A stretch of DNA of 64,000 bases from Synechococcus sp. WH 7803 (GCA_000063505.1 CT971583.1:496001-560000); one strand, 5' to 3'. Positions 47,622 through 58,097 are shown, counted from the first letter of the stretch. The notes: generated from the letters alone by a model not told the origin. Numbers and translations are program-made.

Positions 47622-49109
47622 GTGGATTTGCTGCTGACGGCGCTGCAGCGTTATTACGGATGGTCATCCTTTCGATCGGGCCAGCGTCCCGTCGTGGAGT
47701 GTCTTCTGGCAGGCAAGGATTGCCTTGTGGTGCTCCCAACCGGTGGTGGCAAGTCGCTCTGCTATCAACTTCCGGCTCTTGTGCGCTCTGGCTTGGTGGT
47801 CGTGATCTCACCGCTGGTGGCTCTGATGGAGGATCAGGTTCTCCAGCTACGCCGTCGGGGGATTGCAGCAGCCTGCTTGCACGGAGGGATCGAGCTCGAG
47901 GAGCGTCGCCGCATTCTTGAACAAGCTGAGGCCGGAACTCTCAGGCTTCTTTATCTGGCACCGGAGCGGCTCCAGGGGGAGGCAACCCGTTCTCTCTTGC
48001 AGGAGCAGACGGCGTCGGGTCAGGTTGTTGCGCTGGCTGTTGATGAAGCCCATTGCATTAGTGCCTGGGGCCATGACTTCCGCCCTGATTACCGACGGCT
48101 GGGGCAGCTGAGAGAACTTTGCCCAGGGGTGCCGATGGTGGCACTGAGCGCCACAGCGGCGCCTCGCGTTCGCGCCGACATCCTCCGCTTGTTGCATCTT
48201 CGCCGTCCACTGATTCAGGTGGGATCGGCCCGTCGGACCAATCTGCATTACGCCATGCGCAGGCGTGTGAAAGATCCCCTCCAGGAGGTGGTTGCAGCCA
48301 TTCACCAAGCCAGAGGCGCTTCTCTGATCTATGCCCGGACCCGTCGCTCGGTGGAGCACTGGGCTGAGAGGCTCCGCTCCACTGGCATTGAGGCCATCGC
48401 TTACCACGCTGGGCTTGACCCGGACGTTCGACTGCGAGCTCTTGAGCATTTTCTTGGCAGCGATGGTCCCGTGCTGGTGGCCACGGTCGCGTTCGGAATG
48501 GGCGTGGATCGCTCCGATGTGGGCTTGGTGCTTCACCTCGATCTGCCGAGCACCCCTGAGGGTTATCTGCAGGAATCTGGTCGCGCTGGTCGTGATGGAT
48601 TGCCGGCCCATTGCTTGGTGTTGTTCTCCCCTGCTGATCGCACCACCCTCGGCTGGGCGATGCAAGCCTCTCTACGCCGCACAAAAAGCCAAGACAACAC
48701 CGACGAAGCCCATCGCGTTGCCTTGGCTCAGCGGCAGTTGCGGCGGATGGAGGCTGTGGCCGAGGGAGAAGGGTGCCGGGAGCAAGCACTCTTGCTGTCT
48801 GTCGGTGAGCTGGTGCCACCTTGCGGTCGCTGCGACCGATGTCAGATGGAGTGTCGTCGGCAGAACTGGTCGGATGAAGCCCAAATCCTCTTGGAGAAGC
48901 TCGCGGAGGACTGCGGAACCGATGCCAGACGGCTGAGCGATGTCTTGAACAGCGAAGAGGGACCGTCAGCCCACTGGGGATGGCTCGCCAGACGTCTGGT
49001 TCAGGAAGAACTGATTCAGGAGAGTGATGACGGCAACCAGCGGCTTTACATCAGAGAGAGCGGACGACGCTTCATGCATCGCCCATGGCCTCTTCACTAC
49101 GCGGCCTGA
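47622..49109 (+). CDS. recQ: ATP-dependent DNA helicase RecQ
   Basis: A 495-residue RecQ from a GTG at 47622. Helicase motifs are in order: Walker A LPTGGGKSLCYQLPA (~39-53), DEAHCISAWGHDFRPDYRRL (~146-165), SATAAPRVR (~181-189), and motifs IV-VI (VATVAFGMGVDRSDV, QESGRAGRDG). A zinc-binding cysteine cluster (CGRCDRCQMEC, ~406-416) follows. It acts in recombination and fork repair. Its length is slightly below the usual ~600 aa; no HRDC domain is seen at the end. Confidence 0.95.
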   Translation: MDLLLTALQRYYGWSSFRSGQRPVVECLLAGKDCLVVLPTGGGKSLCYQLPALVRSGLVVVISPLVALMEDQVLQLRRRGIAAACLHGGIELEERRRILEQAEAGTLRLLYLAPERLQGEATRSLLQEQTASGQVVALAVDEAHCISAWGHDFRPDYRRLGQLRELCPGVPMVALSATAAPRVRADILRLLHLRRPLIQVGSARRTNLHYAMRRRVKDPLQEVVAAIHQARGASLIYARTRRSVEHWAERLRSTGIEAIAYHAGLDPDVRLRALEHFLGSDGPVLVATVAFGMGVDRSDVGLVLHLDLPSTPEGYLQESGRAGRDGLPAHCLVLFSPADRTTLGWAMQASLRRTKSQDNTDEAHRVALAQRQLRRMEAVAEGEGCREQALLLSVGELVPPCGRCDRCQMECRRQNWSDEAQILLEKLAEDCGTDARRLSDVLNSEEGPSAHWGWLARRLVQEELIQESDDGNQRLYIRESGRRFMHRPWPLHYAA

Positions 49110-49117
49110 ACCCTCGC

Positions 49118-50173
49118 TCAGCCCTTCGCGGATTTGCAGCGGTCCTTCAACAAATCGCGTTCGAAGTTCGACTGGGGCGCAATCCAGGTCTTCCAGTTTC
49201 CGTTAGCGCCCGTCACGTTGATCTTTCCAGCCGAGCAGTTCACGGCCACATAAAGCGACTGTCCATCGCTATTCAATGTTGGTGCGACGTCACTGCCTCC
49301 CATTAACTGCCAGTTCGCCCAGTCCACCTGAAGAGGGCCGTAGGTCTTCCAGTTCGCTTTGTTCGGTTGACTGGCAAGGGCTGTTTTCGCTGCGTTGGCC
49401 TTGGCTGTGGTCACCGGCTGGACCTTGGCTGCGGGCTTGGGCTTGGGCTTGGCTGTAGCTGTAGCTGTGGGCTGGGGTTTGACCGTTGCTGTTGGCTTGG
49501 GTTGCTCGTTGCTCTTGGGGACAGCGGCACGTTGAGGCTGGTCGTTACTGGCCACTGCGGTGACGGGTTGCGTGGCGCTGGCTCGAAGCATCAGCTTGGT
49601 GCCAACGGTCACCTGGTTGGGGTCCTCAATGGCATTGATGCTCACCAGAGAAGCCACAGGAATCTCATAGGCCTTGGCGATCTGCGTGAGGGTTTGGCCT
49701 CGGGCCACGGTGTGGCTGGTGGCGTTGGGATCAGCCTTCACCGGCACAGGCTTGCGCTTGGGTTTGCTGGCTGTTTTTGGTTTTGGCAGTACAGCGTTGC
49801 TGGGTAATTTGAGTGTCTGACCCCGTTCCACATGATCGGCACTGGCGAGGCCGTTCAGCGTCATCAGCTGGCGCTCGCTCACGCCGTACTGCACAGCGAT
49901 CCCACTGAGTGTGTCTCCAGAGCGCACCGTGTGCCGACCCTTACCGGCCGTGACGCCTGCCGCGGCGCCGCTTGGAAGACGCAGGGTCTGCCCCGCTTCC
50001 ACATGGTTGGAGTCGCGAAGTCCGTTCTCGCGCATCAAACGGCCCACGGACACTCCGTAGCGAGCCGCGATGTCGGAAAGCGTTTCTCCGGCTTTCACGG
50101 TCACATTCGCAGCGCCTGATGGAAGGGGGGACAGGGCGATGAGGGCGAGGAGTGTTAAGAGGGTGCGGCGCAT
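49118..50173 (-). CDS. Secreted LysM protein with triple LysM repeats
   Basis: A 351-residue protein with a signal peptide (MRRTLLTLLALIALSPLPSG). Three LysM domains occupy ~24-67 (VKAGETLSDIAARYGVSVGR), ~80-123 (VRSGDTLSGIAVQYGVSERQ) and ~152-196 (VARGQTLTQIAKAYEIPVAS). A Pro/Lys/Ala/Thr-rich low-complexity linker (~200-265) and a unique C-terminal domain (~270-351) with two Cys follow. It binds peptidoglycan and so acts in the periplasm or wall. The C-terminal domain was not recognised. It converges on recQ. Confidence 0.85.
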   Translation of the reverse strand: MRRTLLTLLALIALSPLPSGAANVTVKAGETLSDIAARYGVSVGRLMRENGLRDSNHVEAGQTLRLPSGAAAGVTAGKGRHTVRSGDTLSGIAVQYGVSERQLMTLNGLASADHVERGQTLKLPSNAVLPKPKTASKPKRKPVPVKADPNATSHTVARGQTLTQIAKAYEIPVASLVSINAIEDPNQVTVGTKLMLRASATQPVTAVASNDQPQRAAVPKSNEQPKPTATVKPQPTATATAKPKPKPAAKVQPVTTAKANAAKTALASQPNKANWKTYGPLQVDWANWQLMGGSDVAPTLNSDGQSLYVAVNCSAGKINVTGANGNWKTWIAPQSNFERDLLKDRCKSAKG

Positions 50174-50251
50174 ACGTCTCCGGCGGCTGGGCGAACCATA
50201 AGGTGCCTCCCGCGGGACGCCAGCCCTGCTTCATCCGCTCGTCAGAGAAAC

Positions 50252-51652
50252 TCAGCTCAAGAGGCGACGGAATGTTTCCGGCTTCAAGGTGTAGGGCGGA
50301 TAGCGCTGCGGCAGATCGAGCCAGAACGGCCGTTTCAGCACCGAGCGTTCATGTGAAAACGTGCGGAATCCAGCCTCGCCATGGTGGGTGCCCATGCCAC
50401 TGGCTCCGACGCCACCGAAGGGAAGCCCTGGCACACCCGCCTGAAGGATGACGTCGTTGAAACAGACGGTGCCGGAGCTCGTGGAGTGCAGCAGTTGGTC
50501 TTGCTCACTGGGATCTCCACCAAATAGATAAATGGCAAGGGGTTTGTCCTGCTGTTGAAGACGGGTGATGGCCGCTTTGAAATCGGGAATTTCAATCATC
50601 GGCAGCAGAGGGCCGAACAGTTCATCGGCCATCAGTGGGTCACTGTCGTCTTGGATGCTGATCAGTGTTGGGGCAATCCTGCGCTGGGTTGCATCACATT
50701 CCCCTCCAAGCAGCACGCGGCCTTCAGACCGTGCTGTGTCGAGCAGGCCTGCCAAGCGTTGGTAATGACGTTCTGAAATCAGTGACGCCAAGTGCTCTGA
50801 CTGCACTGGGTTGGCTCCATAGAGCGCACGCCGCTGGTCGGTCATGGCCTGAAGGAGTGGCTCCCTCAGGCTTTGCTCCACCAGGATGTGATCGGGAGCC
50901 ACACAGGCTTGTCCAGCGTTGAATCCCTTTCCCCAGATCAAGCGCCTTGCTGTGACCGCGAGATCAGCCCCTGGAATCACCACCGCAGGGTTCTTGCCCC
51001 CCAGCTCCAGGGTCACCGGCGTGAGATTGGCCGCTGCCCCTTCGAGCACTTTGGCTCCAATCCGCCCTCCTCCTGTGAAAAAGATGTGGTCAAAGCGGAG
51101 CCTGACCAGATCCGCCGCCACGCGGGAGTCCCCGTTGACGACCCGAACCACATCAGCGGGAAAGTAGAGAGGAACCAGCCGTTCAATCAACTCAGCCGTA
51201 GCCGGCGCCTGCTCAGAAGGCTTGATCACGGCCGTGTTCCCCGCGGCCAGGGCACTGACCAAAGGCCAGAACGTGAGACTGAAGGGCAGATTCCAGGGAC
51301 CGATGAGAAGCACGCAGCCCAGTGGTTCCCGGATCAGCTGGGCACGTCCGGGCTGTTGCACGAGCGGGACCCGAATCGATTGAGGGCGCATCCACCGGCG
51401 CAGGTTCCGCCGGGCCAGCTTCAATTCCTGCAGCAGGGACACCACCTCGGCCATCCCCTCGAGAGGAGGCTTGAGGAGGTCCTGGTGGAGCGCGTCCAAC
51501 ACCTCCTGCTCGTGGCCACAGACGAGAGCATGCAAGCGATCCAGCTGGAGACGACGCCAGGCTTCTGGACGGCTTGTCCCTGTCACCACGGGCGCGCGCA
51601 GCGCATCGAGATCTGTAGCTGAGAAGGGGCTGCTCTCGGCGATCTGAACCAT
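50252..51652 (-). CDS. Aldehyde dehydrogenase
   Basis: A 466-residue ALDH from ATG 51652; ATG 51676 is a close alternative and the longer frame is not homologous. The NAD-binding core has LIGPWNLPFSLTFWPLVSAL (~100-119), the catalytic Glu in LELGGKNPAVV, and the catalytic Cys in GFNAGQACVAPDHILVE. The C-terminal tail (RPFWLDLPQRYPPYTLKPET) is of the fatty-aldehyde (class 3-like) type seen in cyanobacteria. It probably oxidises long-chain aldehydes. It is divergent from the GH13 gene, 111 nt apart. Confidence 0.9.
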   Translation of the reverse strand: MVQIAESSPFSATDLDALRAPVVTGTSRPEAWRRLQLDRLHALVCGHEQEVLDALHQDLLKPPLEGMAEVVSLLQELKLARRNLRRWMRPQSIRVPLVQQPGRAQLIREPLGCVLLIGPWNLPFSLTFWPLVSALAAGNTAVIKPSEQAPATAELIERLVPLYFPADVVRVVNGDSRVAADLVRLRFDHIFFTGGGRIGAKVLEGAAANLTPVTLELGGKNPAVVIPGADLAVTARRLIWGKGFNAGQACVAPDHILVEQSLREPLLQAMTDQRRALYGANPVQSEHLASLISERHYQRLAGLLDTARSEGRVLLGGECDATQRRIAPTLISIQDDSDPLMADELFGPLLPMIEIPDFKAAITRLQQQDKPLAIYLFGGDPSEQDQLLHSTSSGTVCFNDVILQAGVPGLPFGGVGASGMGTHHGEAGFRTFSHERSVLKRPFWLDLPQRYPPYTLKPETFRRLLS

Positions 51653-51763
51653 CACGGTTCCCTGCGACCGTTGCATGTTTGCAGGTCTTCCCCTGCATCT
51701 ATTGCGAAGGGGATGACGGAAGCCTCCGTCGTCATTACCACGGAGTGAGAAAGCATCAATCGG

Positions 51764-53434
51764 ATGCCGAAGCAGCAGCCGTGGTGGAACGGCGCCGTGA
51801 TCTACCAACTGATCGTGCGCAGCTATGCCGATGGCAACGGCGATGGCGTGGGAGATCTGCAGGGATTAGCGAGTCGGTTGCCCTATCTGCGCTGGCTTGG
51901 GGTGGAAGCGATCTGGCTCACTCCGGTTTACCCATCCCCCCTGCAGGACGGTGGGTATGACATCACTGATTTCAAGGCGATCCATCCAGATCTGGGCGAT
52001 CTGGCGGCCTTTCATCGCTTTCTCACCGCAGCCCATGGACAGGGTTTGAAGGTGGTGATGGATTTGGTGCTGAATCACACCAGCACGCTTCACCCCTGGT
52101 TTCAGAGAGCGCGTTGGGCGCCGCAGGGAACGCCGGAGCGAGAGGTGTACGTCTGGAGCGACGATCCCCATCGCTATGCGGATGCTCCCGTGCTGTTCCG
52201 CCATTTCGAATCATCCAATTGGGAATGGGATGACGTCGCGGGGCAGTATTACCTTCACCGCTTCCTGCGTCATCAGCCCGACCTCAATTACGCCAATCCC
52301 CTGGTGCAGGAGGAGATGCTTGAGGTGGTGGATTTCTGGATCGAGCGCGGCGTCGATGGTTTCCGTTTGGATGCGGTGCCCTTTCTCTGCGAAGAGGAGA
52401 ATTCCCGTTGCGAGGGTTTGCCGGAAACCCATGCCTTTTTGAAGCGGTTGCGGGAGCGGGTGGATTCCCATGGCCGCGATGTGCTGCTCCTTGCCGAGGC
52501 GATCCAACCGGTGAAGGAGGCTGCTCCATACCTCGCCGACGATGAGCTGCATGGTGCTTTCAACTTTGTTCTCACAGCGCATCTGTTCGCAGCCATTGCC
52601 AGCGGATCCACGGAGCATCTGCGTCAGTGTCTTCAGGATGCCCAGGACGCTGTTTGTGGATGTCGCTGGGCCTTACCCCTGCGTAACCACGACGAACTCT
52701 GGCTTGGAGACGGTCATCTGATTCCCGAGGAGGTGATCCAGATCATTCGTGCTGGGCTTCATCAGGGCCAGGGCCACTGGCTCAACTGGGGGATCAATCG
52801 ACGCCTGGCGCCTCTGCTCAACGGCGACCCGGGGTCGAATCGTGTACTGCACGGTTTGCTTTACAGCTTGCCGGGGATGCCTTGTCTTTATTACGGCGAC
52901 GAGCTCGGCATGGGGGATTGGCCTGGCTTGCGAGACCGGGATCCCAACCGCACGCCGATGGCTTGGACACCAGCCCGCAATGGAGGTTTCTCGTCGGCCC
53001 CTGATCCTTTGCTGGTGTTGCCGCCCATCACAGCGCCTGGATACGACTACCGAGTGGTGAATGTGGAGGTGCAGAAGCAACTCCCGGGATCACTGCTCAA
53101 CTGGCATCGGCGCATGCTCACCTGCCGTCGGTTGCTGCCGGCGTTGCGCCATGGTGATTTCGAGTTGCTTCCCAGCGTGCATCCCAGTGTGCTCAGCTAC
53201 GTGCGCTGCGACGGAAGGATGACCGTGTTGGTTGCGGCCAATCTCTCTGCAGCAGGAGCATCTCTGCAACTCGATCTCAGCCGCTGGGAGGGAGAGAGAA
53301 CCCGGGAAGTGATGTGGGGGTGTGAGTACCCACCCGCCTCAGCGAACTGGTTTGTGTACCTGCCAGCCCACGGCTTCAACTGGTGGTTGCTGGGTGAGGT
53401 TGAAGAGCAGAGCGACGGGTTGCAGGACAGCTGA
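51764..53434 (+). CDS. GH13 enzyme of the trehalose-synthase type
   Basis: A 556-residue GH13 protein. Catalytic segments are DLVLNHTSTLHPWF (~100-113), GVDGFRLDAVPFLCEEEN (~194-211, nucleophile Asp), VLLLAEAIQPVKEA (~241-254, acid/base Glu) and LPLRNHDELWLGDGH (~304-318). The first segment WWNGAVIYQLIVRSYADGNG is typical of TreS (maltose alpha-D-glucosyltransferase). It likely makes or breaks trehalose/maltose or another alpha-glucoside used as compatible solute. A beta-sandwich C-terminus follows. Substrate is an inference from family. Confidence 0.85.
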   Translation: MPKQQPWWNGAVIYQLIVRSYADGNGDGVGDLQGLASRLPYLRWLGVEAIWLTPVYPSPLQDGGYDITDFKAIHPDLGDLAAFHRFLTAAHGQGLKVVMDLVLNHTSTLHPWFQRARWAPQGTPEREVYVWSDDPHRYADAPVLFRHFESSNWEWDDVAGQYYLHRFLRHQPDLNYANPLVQEEMLEVVDFWIERGVDGFRLDAVPFLCEEENSRCEGLPETHAFLKRLRERVDSHGRDVLLLAEAIQPVKEAAPYLADDELHGAFNFVLTAHLFAAIASGSTEHLRQCLQDAQDAVCGCRWALPLRNHDELWLGDGHLIPEEVIQIIRAGLHQGQGHWLNWGINRRLAPLLNGDPGSNRVLHGLLYSLPGMPCLYYGDELGMGDWPGLRDRDPNRTPMAWTPARNGGFSSAPDPLLVLPPITAPGYDYRVVNVEVQKQLPGSLLNWHRRMLTCRRLLPALRHGDFELLPSVHPSVLSYVRCDGRMTVLVAANLSAAGASLQLDLSRWEGERTREVMWGCEYPPASANWFVYLPAHGFNWWLLGEVEEQSDGLQDS

Positions 53435-53454
53435 CGGGTGGCTGGGGACCGCAG

Positions 53455-55029
53455 TCAGCGGGACAGATCCAGGGCCTCCGCATCAGCACCGCCGTGGCCA
53501 GCCTGCGCCAGCAGTTCGCTCACGTTCGGGCGCAGTCGCTCGGCATCCTGCTGATCCACCATGCCCAGGCGTGTGCGCCGGCAGAGCACATCCGTGACGC
53601 CGCGCGCATGCTCATGGGTGATCGCATGGCGAAGCTCACCCCGGCAGACAGGAATCACCTCGCTGAGGGGCTGTCGGTCGTCGTTCGACCAGCTCGACAC
53701 CCACTGTGCTGCTGCAAGCCCGTGGTTGGCCTGGAGATGGGCAATCTGCTGCGAGCGCTGAGGCGTGTCTGGCAACAGTGATTCCAGAGAAGCGTGTTGG
53801 GTCTGGAGCAGAGCAGGCGTTTGCAGGGGATCGGGGGCGCTTCCGATCAGAGGCAGTGCCCCAGGCGCTTTGAGGGTGTGTCCGAGCTGCTGCTCCACCG
53901 CTTGGAGGGTGTCGATGGCCATGGGCCGGCAGGTGGTCCACTTGCCTCCCATCACACTCACCAGCCCGCAGGCCAGGGTTTCCACCTCGTGCTCACGCAC
54001 AACACGGCTGCTGTTCACATCGGCACCGGCCGGCTTCAGCAGGGGGCGTCCCCCGGCCCAGCAGCTGCCCACATCAACGGGGTCGCGTGCAGGAAACCAG
54101 CGCTGCACGTAATCCAGGAGGTACTTCACTTCGTTTTCCGCTGGAACGGAGGCTTGCTCTTGGGGGCAGGGGGTGTCGGTGGTGCCCACCAGGGTTCGCC
54201 CGAAGAACGGAAGCATGAACAGCACCCGCCCGTCATCGGTGGACGGGAGCAGCAGGCCGACCCCCTCTGGGCAAAGGGTTTGCTTGAGCACGAGGTGAAT
54301 GCCCCGGCTGGTGAGCATCCTCTCCTCGCAGGAGGGATCAGCCATTCTCCGAATCGTGTCGGAGTGAATCCCAGTGGCATTCACAACCACCTTCGCCTGC
54401 CAGCGCTCGTTCTGCCCGCTGGCGCTTTCACTGATCGCACCGCAGAGCCTGCCGCTGCTGTCGGTTTCCAGAGCGACAACCCGCGTGCGGGTGCGCACGA
54501 CCGCGCCCGCTTGCTCCGCGGTGAGTGCCATCAGCAGGTTGAGGCGCGCATCATCAAACTGCCCGTCGCTGTAGGCCACACCTCGGGTGATGTCGTCTCG
54601 AAGGGCGGGCAGGGCATGGCGCAGCTGTTGGCTTGACAGCAGGCGACTGCTTCCAATCCCTGAGCGGCCCGAGAGTGCGTCGTAAAGGCCAAGCCCGAGG
54701 CGGTAGTAGGCCTGGCCGATCACTCCGTCTGTGGGCAGGGCCAGTTCGAGGCGTTTGGCCAAAAAGGGAGCTTGCTGGAGCCAGTGACCGCGCTCCAGCA
54801 AGGCTTCCCTCACCAAGCGCAGCTGCGCTGTGTCGGCGGTTTTGAACGCAAGCTCGAGGTAGCGAACCCCTCCGTGCAGCAACTTGGTGCTGCGGCAACT
54901 GGTGCCACCTCCCAGGTCATGGCCCTCCAGCAAGGCCACACGCAGGCCGCGGCGCACGCCCTCGTAGGCAACGCAGGCACCGCTGGCACCTCCGCCGATC
55001 ACCAGGAGATCGAAGCCTGTGTCATTCAT
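53455..55029 (-). CDS. glpD: Glycerol-3-phosphate dehydrogenase GlpD
   Basis: A 524-residue FAD enzyme. The ATG at 55029 overlaps the glpK stop by 8 nt (ATGAATGA), giving the FAD dinucleotide fold LLVIGGGASGACVAYEGVRR (~8-27) near the N-terminus. TSCRSTKLLHGGVRYLELAF (~44-63) is a family signature. It oxidises sn-glycerol-3-phosphate to DHAP with electrons to quinone, at the membrane. The frame is open ~114 codons further upstream, but inside glpK. With GlpK it lets the cell use glycerol. Confidence 0.95.
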   Translation of the reverse strand: MNDTGFDLLVIGGGASGACVAYEGVRRGLRVALLEGHDLGGGTSCRSTKLLHGGVRYLELAFKTADTAQLRLVREALLERGHWLQQAPFLAKRLELALPTDGVIGQAYYRLGLGLYDALSGRSGIGSSRLLSSQQLRHALPALRDDITRGVAYSDGQFDDARLNLLMALTAEQAGAVVRTRTRVVALETDSSGRLCGAISESASGQNERWQAKVVVNATGIHSDTIRRMADPSCEERMLTSRGIHLVLKQTLCPEGVGLLLPSTDDGRVLFMLPFFGRTLVGTTDTPCPQEQASVPAENEVKYLLDYVQRWFPARDPVDVGSCWAGGRPLLKPAGADVNSSRVVREHEVETLACGLVSVMGGKWTTCRPMAIDTLQAVEQQLGHTLKAPGALPLIGSAPDPLQTPALLQTQHASLESLLPDTPQRSQQIAHLQANHGLAAAQWVSSWSNDDRQPLSEVIPVCRGELRHAITHEHARGVTDVLCRRTRLGMVDQQDAERLRPNVSELLAQAGHGGADAEALDLSR

Positions 55030-56527
55030 GCCAATGGAGGCTCCGTGAAACGGCGTCATCCCAGCGTCGCAACCAGGTCTGTCGCTGATCAAGATCAAGG
55101 CGAGGCATGAACAGTTGGGTGTTCTGCTCACGCTGGGGAAGAAGGCTTTGCAGATCGGAAACCACATCGCACTGAAGGCCTGCCAGCAAGGCGACGCCCC
55201 GTGCGGTGCTCTCCAATTGGGAAGGGCGCCGCACGCGCAGCCCTGTGCTGTCGGCTTGGGCCTGAAGCAGGGGATCTGAAGCGGCAGCACCGCCATCGAC
55301 GGCCAGTTCACCCAGTTCATGGCCGCTGGCCTGCTCGGCCAGTCGAACCAACCCCGCCACGGAGAGAGCAATTCCCTCGAGCGCGGCTCGGGCGATGTGT
55401 CCCCGCCGGCTGTCGCGGGTGAGGCCCATCAGCAGGCCGCGGGCCTGGGGATCCCAATGGGGGGTGCCCCAGCCGGTGAAGGCTGGGACGAGCATCACCC
55501 CCGCAGCGTCGTCAACGGTGAGGGCCAGGCGGTTCACCTCCTCGGCTGAATCAATGATCTCCAAGCCATCACGCAGCCACTGCACGACGGTGCCGGCATT
55601 GAAAAGGCTGCCCTCCAGGCAGTACGTGGGAGTGCCCTGGTCATCGGTCCAGCCGAGGGTGCTCAGCAGCCCAGCGTCACTGCGCTTGATTTCGCTCCCG
55701 GTGTTGATCACCAGGAAAGCACCGGTTCCGTAGGTGCATTTGGCTTCTCCTGGTTCCAAACAGAGTTGTCCGAGTGTTGCCGCCTGCTGGTCGCCCAGGA
55801 GTGCACAGATCGGCACTCCGGCGAAGGGGCAGTCGCTGGCGATCGTTCCGAAGTCGCCGCGACAGGGCACCAGATCAGGCAGGGCGTTGCTGGGGAGCCC
55901 GATGTGGTCACAAAACGCAGGTACCCATTGGCGTTGCTCAAGATCCATGAGCAGGGTGCGACTGGCATTGCTCATGTCCGAGCAGTGGCGACGGGCCCCG
56001 CTCAGGTGCCACAGCAACCAGCTTTCCACCGTCCCGAAGCAGAGGTCTCCCTGGGCGGCTGCTCTGGAGGCTTCGTCGTGGTTTTGGAGCAGCCATTGGA
56101 TCTTGCTGGCGCTGAAGTAGGGGTCGAGCATCAGGCCTGTGCGTGTCCGCCAGTCCCGTTCCAGTCCCTCCCTTTTCCAGGCTGCGCACACATCGGCGGT
56201 GCGCCCGTCCTGCCAGACCAGGGCGGGTCCGCAGGGAGCGCCGTCGCTGCGGCGCCAAAGGATGGTGGTTTCGCGCTGATTGGTGATGCCACAGGCCACC
56301 ACCGCCTGGCGTTGCTCTGCGCTGATCGTCTGCTCCAGACGCGCCATCGCCTGGCGCTGACTGGCCCAGATCTCCATTGGCGTCTGTTCGACCCAGCCAT
56401 CGGCGGGGTAGTGGATGTTCAAGGGGGCAGAGGCGCTGGCCACCGCCTGTCCCTGCTCGTCAAACAAAACAGCGCGTGAACTGCTGGTGCCTTGATCCAG
56501 TGCCAGCAGGAGGGGCGAACGAACCAT
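55022..56527 (-). CDS. glpK: Glycerol kinase
   Basis: A 501-residue FGGY kinase. N-terminal ALDQGTSSSRAVLFDEQGQ (~9-27), ACGITNQRETTILW (~77-90), DGAPCGPALVWQDGRTAD and C-terminal GELAVDGGAAASDPLLQAQA are the GlpK signatures. It makes glycerol-3-phosphate from glycerol and ATP. It is coupled to glpD and divergent from the GH13 gene at 56580 (52 nt). No glycerol channel gene (glpF) lies in the window. Confidence 0.96.
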   Translation of the reverse strand: MVRSPLLLALDQGTSSSRAVLFDEQGQAVASASAPLNIHYPADGWVEQTPMEIWASQRQAMARLEQTISAEQRQAVVACGITNQRETTILWRRSDGAPCGPALVWQDGRTADVCAAWKREGLERDWRTRTGLMLDPYFSASKIQWLLQNHDEASRAAAQGDLCFGTVESWLLWHLSGARRHCSDMSNASRTLLMDLEQRQWVPAFCDHIGLPSNALPDLVPCRGDFGTIASDCPFAGVPICALLGDQQAATLGQLCLEPGEAKCTYGTGAFLVINTGSEIKRSDAGLLSTLGWTDDQGTPTYCLEGSLFNAGTVVQWLRDGLEIIDSAEEVNRLALTVDDAAGVMLVPAFTGWGTPHWDPQARGLLMGLTRDSRRGHIARAALEGIALSVAGLVRLAEQASGHELGELAVDGGAAASDPLLQAQADSTGLRVRRPSQLESTARGVALLAGLQCDVVSDLQSLLPQREQNTQLFMPRLDLDQRQTWLRRWDDAVSRSLHWHE

Positions 56528-56579
56528 GGCACTCCTGTTTTTTCAGTGCTAGCGGTGGTGATGCCCGGCTGCAAAGGTC

Positions 56580-58015
56580 ATGCTGCGGGATGTCGCAACG
56601 GTGAGCACGCCCGCTTGGGTGTCTGAAGCCGTGGTGTATCAGATTTTTCCCGATCGCTTCCGGCGCAGCGGCAGGGTGAAGGCGCAATCCAGCCTCGTCT
56701 TGCAGCCCTGGGGCACCAGCCCTCAGCAGCAGGGGTTTCAGGGGGGGGATCTTTACGGCGTGATCGAGGCTCTCGATCATCTGCAGGAGCTGGGGGTCAC
56801 CTGTCTGTATCTCACCCCTGTGTTCAGTTCAGCGGCCAACCACCGTTATCACGCCTACGACTATTTCCAGGTGGATCCTCTTCTGGGTGGGGATGCTGCT
56901 CTGGATGCCTTGATCAGAGCGCTGCATGGCCGCGGCATGCGTCTGATCCTCGATGGCGTGTTCAATCACTGCGGCCGCGGCTTCTGGGCCTTTCACCACC
57001 TGCTTGAGAACGGCCCATCGTCCCCTTACCGGGACTGGTTCACCGTGCATCGCTGGCCCCTGATCCCTTACCCCCGCAAAGGACAGTCTTGCGGTTACAG
57101 CTGCTGGTGGAATGATCCGGCACTACCCAAGTTCAACCACGCCAATCCGGCGGTGCATGACCATCTGCTGGCGGCGGGGCGGTACTGGCTTGAACGCGGT
57201 ATCGATGGCTGGCGCTTGGATGTGCCCGATGAGGTTCCCCATGGGTTCTGGGTTGATTTCCGCCGCATGGTGAAGGCCGTCAACCCCAACGCCTGGATCG
57301 TTGGCGAGATCTGGGGAGACGCCCGCCCCTGGTTGCAGGGCGATCAGTTTGATGGCGTGATGAATTACCGCCTGGGCTGGAGCAGTCTCTGTTGGGCTGC
57401 TGGTGCCAGGTTGAGGCCAAGCGATCGCAACCCGATGTATCCGCTCAACCGCCTGAATGGTGAGCAGTGGATTGCCTGTTTGAACCAGACCTTGGGTTGG
57501 TATTCCCCCGAGGTGAACCGCAGCCAGCTCAACCTGCTCGACAGTCATGACGTTCCCAGGGCTCTACACACCCTGCGGGGTGACGCCAAAGCACTGCGAC
57601 TGGCGTTGCTCCTGTTGTGCCTCCAACCTGGAGCACCCTGCCTCTACTACGGCACGGAGGTGGGGTTGAGCGGAGGCCCAGAGCCCGGGTGCCGTGAGGC
57701 CTATCCCTGGTCAGGACCTGTCCCTCAGGACCTGCAGCCAATGGTGAAGGACCTGTTGGGTTTAAGACGCTCCCTTGCTGGCCCCATCGCTGACGGCTGG
57801 ACCTGGTGCGTGCAGGGAGACGAGGGATTGCTGGGGCGGTCTCGCCACAGCCCCACGGTGTCGGTGCTGATCAACCGCAGCCGCCGTTGTCGCCTCGCGT
57901 GCCCGGAGAACGTCGACAGTGTTCTCTGGGAGGCCGGCACGTTTCATGCCAGCGAAGGCGTGCTGGCCCCCCAGTCAGCTGTTGTGTTCTCCTCGGTGCC
58001 TGGAGAAGGAATTGA

Positions 58016-58034
<19 letters not shown>
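56580..58034 (+). CDS. GH13 alpha-amylase family protein (neopullulanase-like)
   Basis: A 484-residue enzyme. Catalytic segments are LILDGVFNHCGRGFW (~120-134), GIDGWRLDVPDEVPHG (~202-217, nucleophile Asp), AWIVGEIWGDARPW (~233-246, acid/base Glu) and LNLLDSHDVPRALHTL (~316-331). The group resembles neopullulanase/cyclomaltodextrinase-type enzymes acting on maltodextrins. No signal peptide, so it is cytosolic. Its last 19 bases lie inside the tRNA-Thr gene on the opposite strand. Confidence 0.88.
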
Positions 58035-58087
<53 letters not shown>

Positions 58088-58097
58088 ATGTGGTGGA

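Noticed and set aside
53435-53454. Possible att-like site at the tRNA-Thr/tRNA-Tyr pair for the AT-rich island
   Set aside because: The genes next to the tRNAs (aroQ, miaE) are ordinary, the AT-rich part starts about 1.4 kb later, and no tRNA-end direct repeat was noticed.
55030-55371. Extended N-terminus of glpD
   Set aside because: It lies within glpK and lacks similarity; ATG 55029 places the FAD motif at the expected site.
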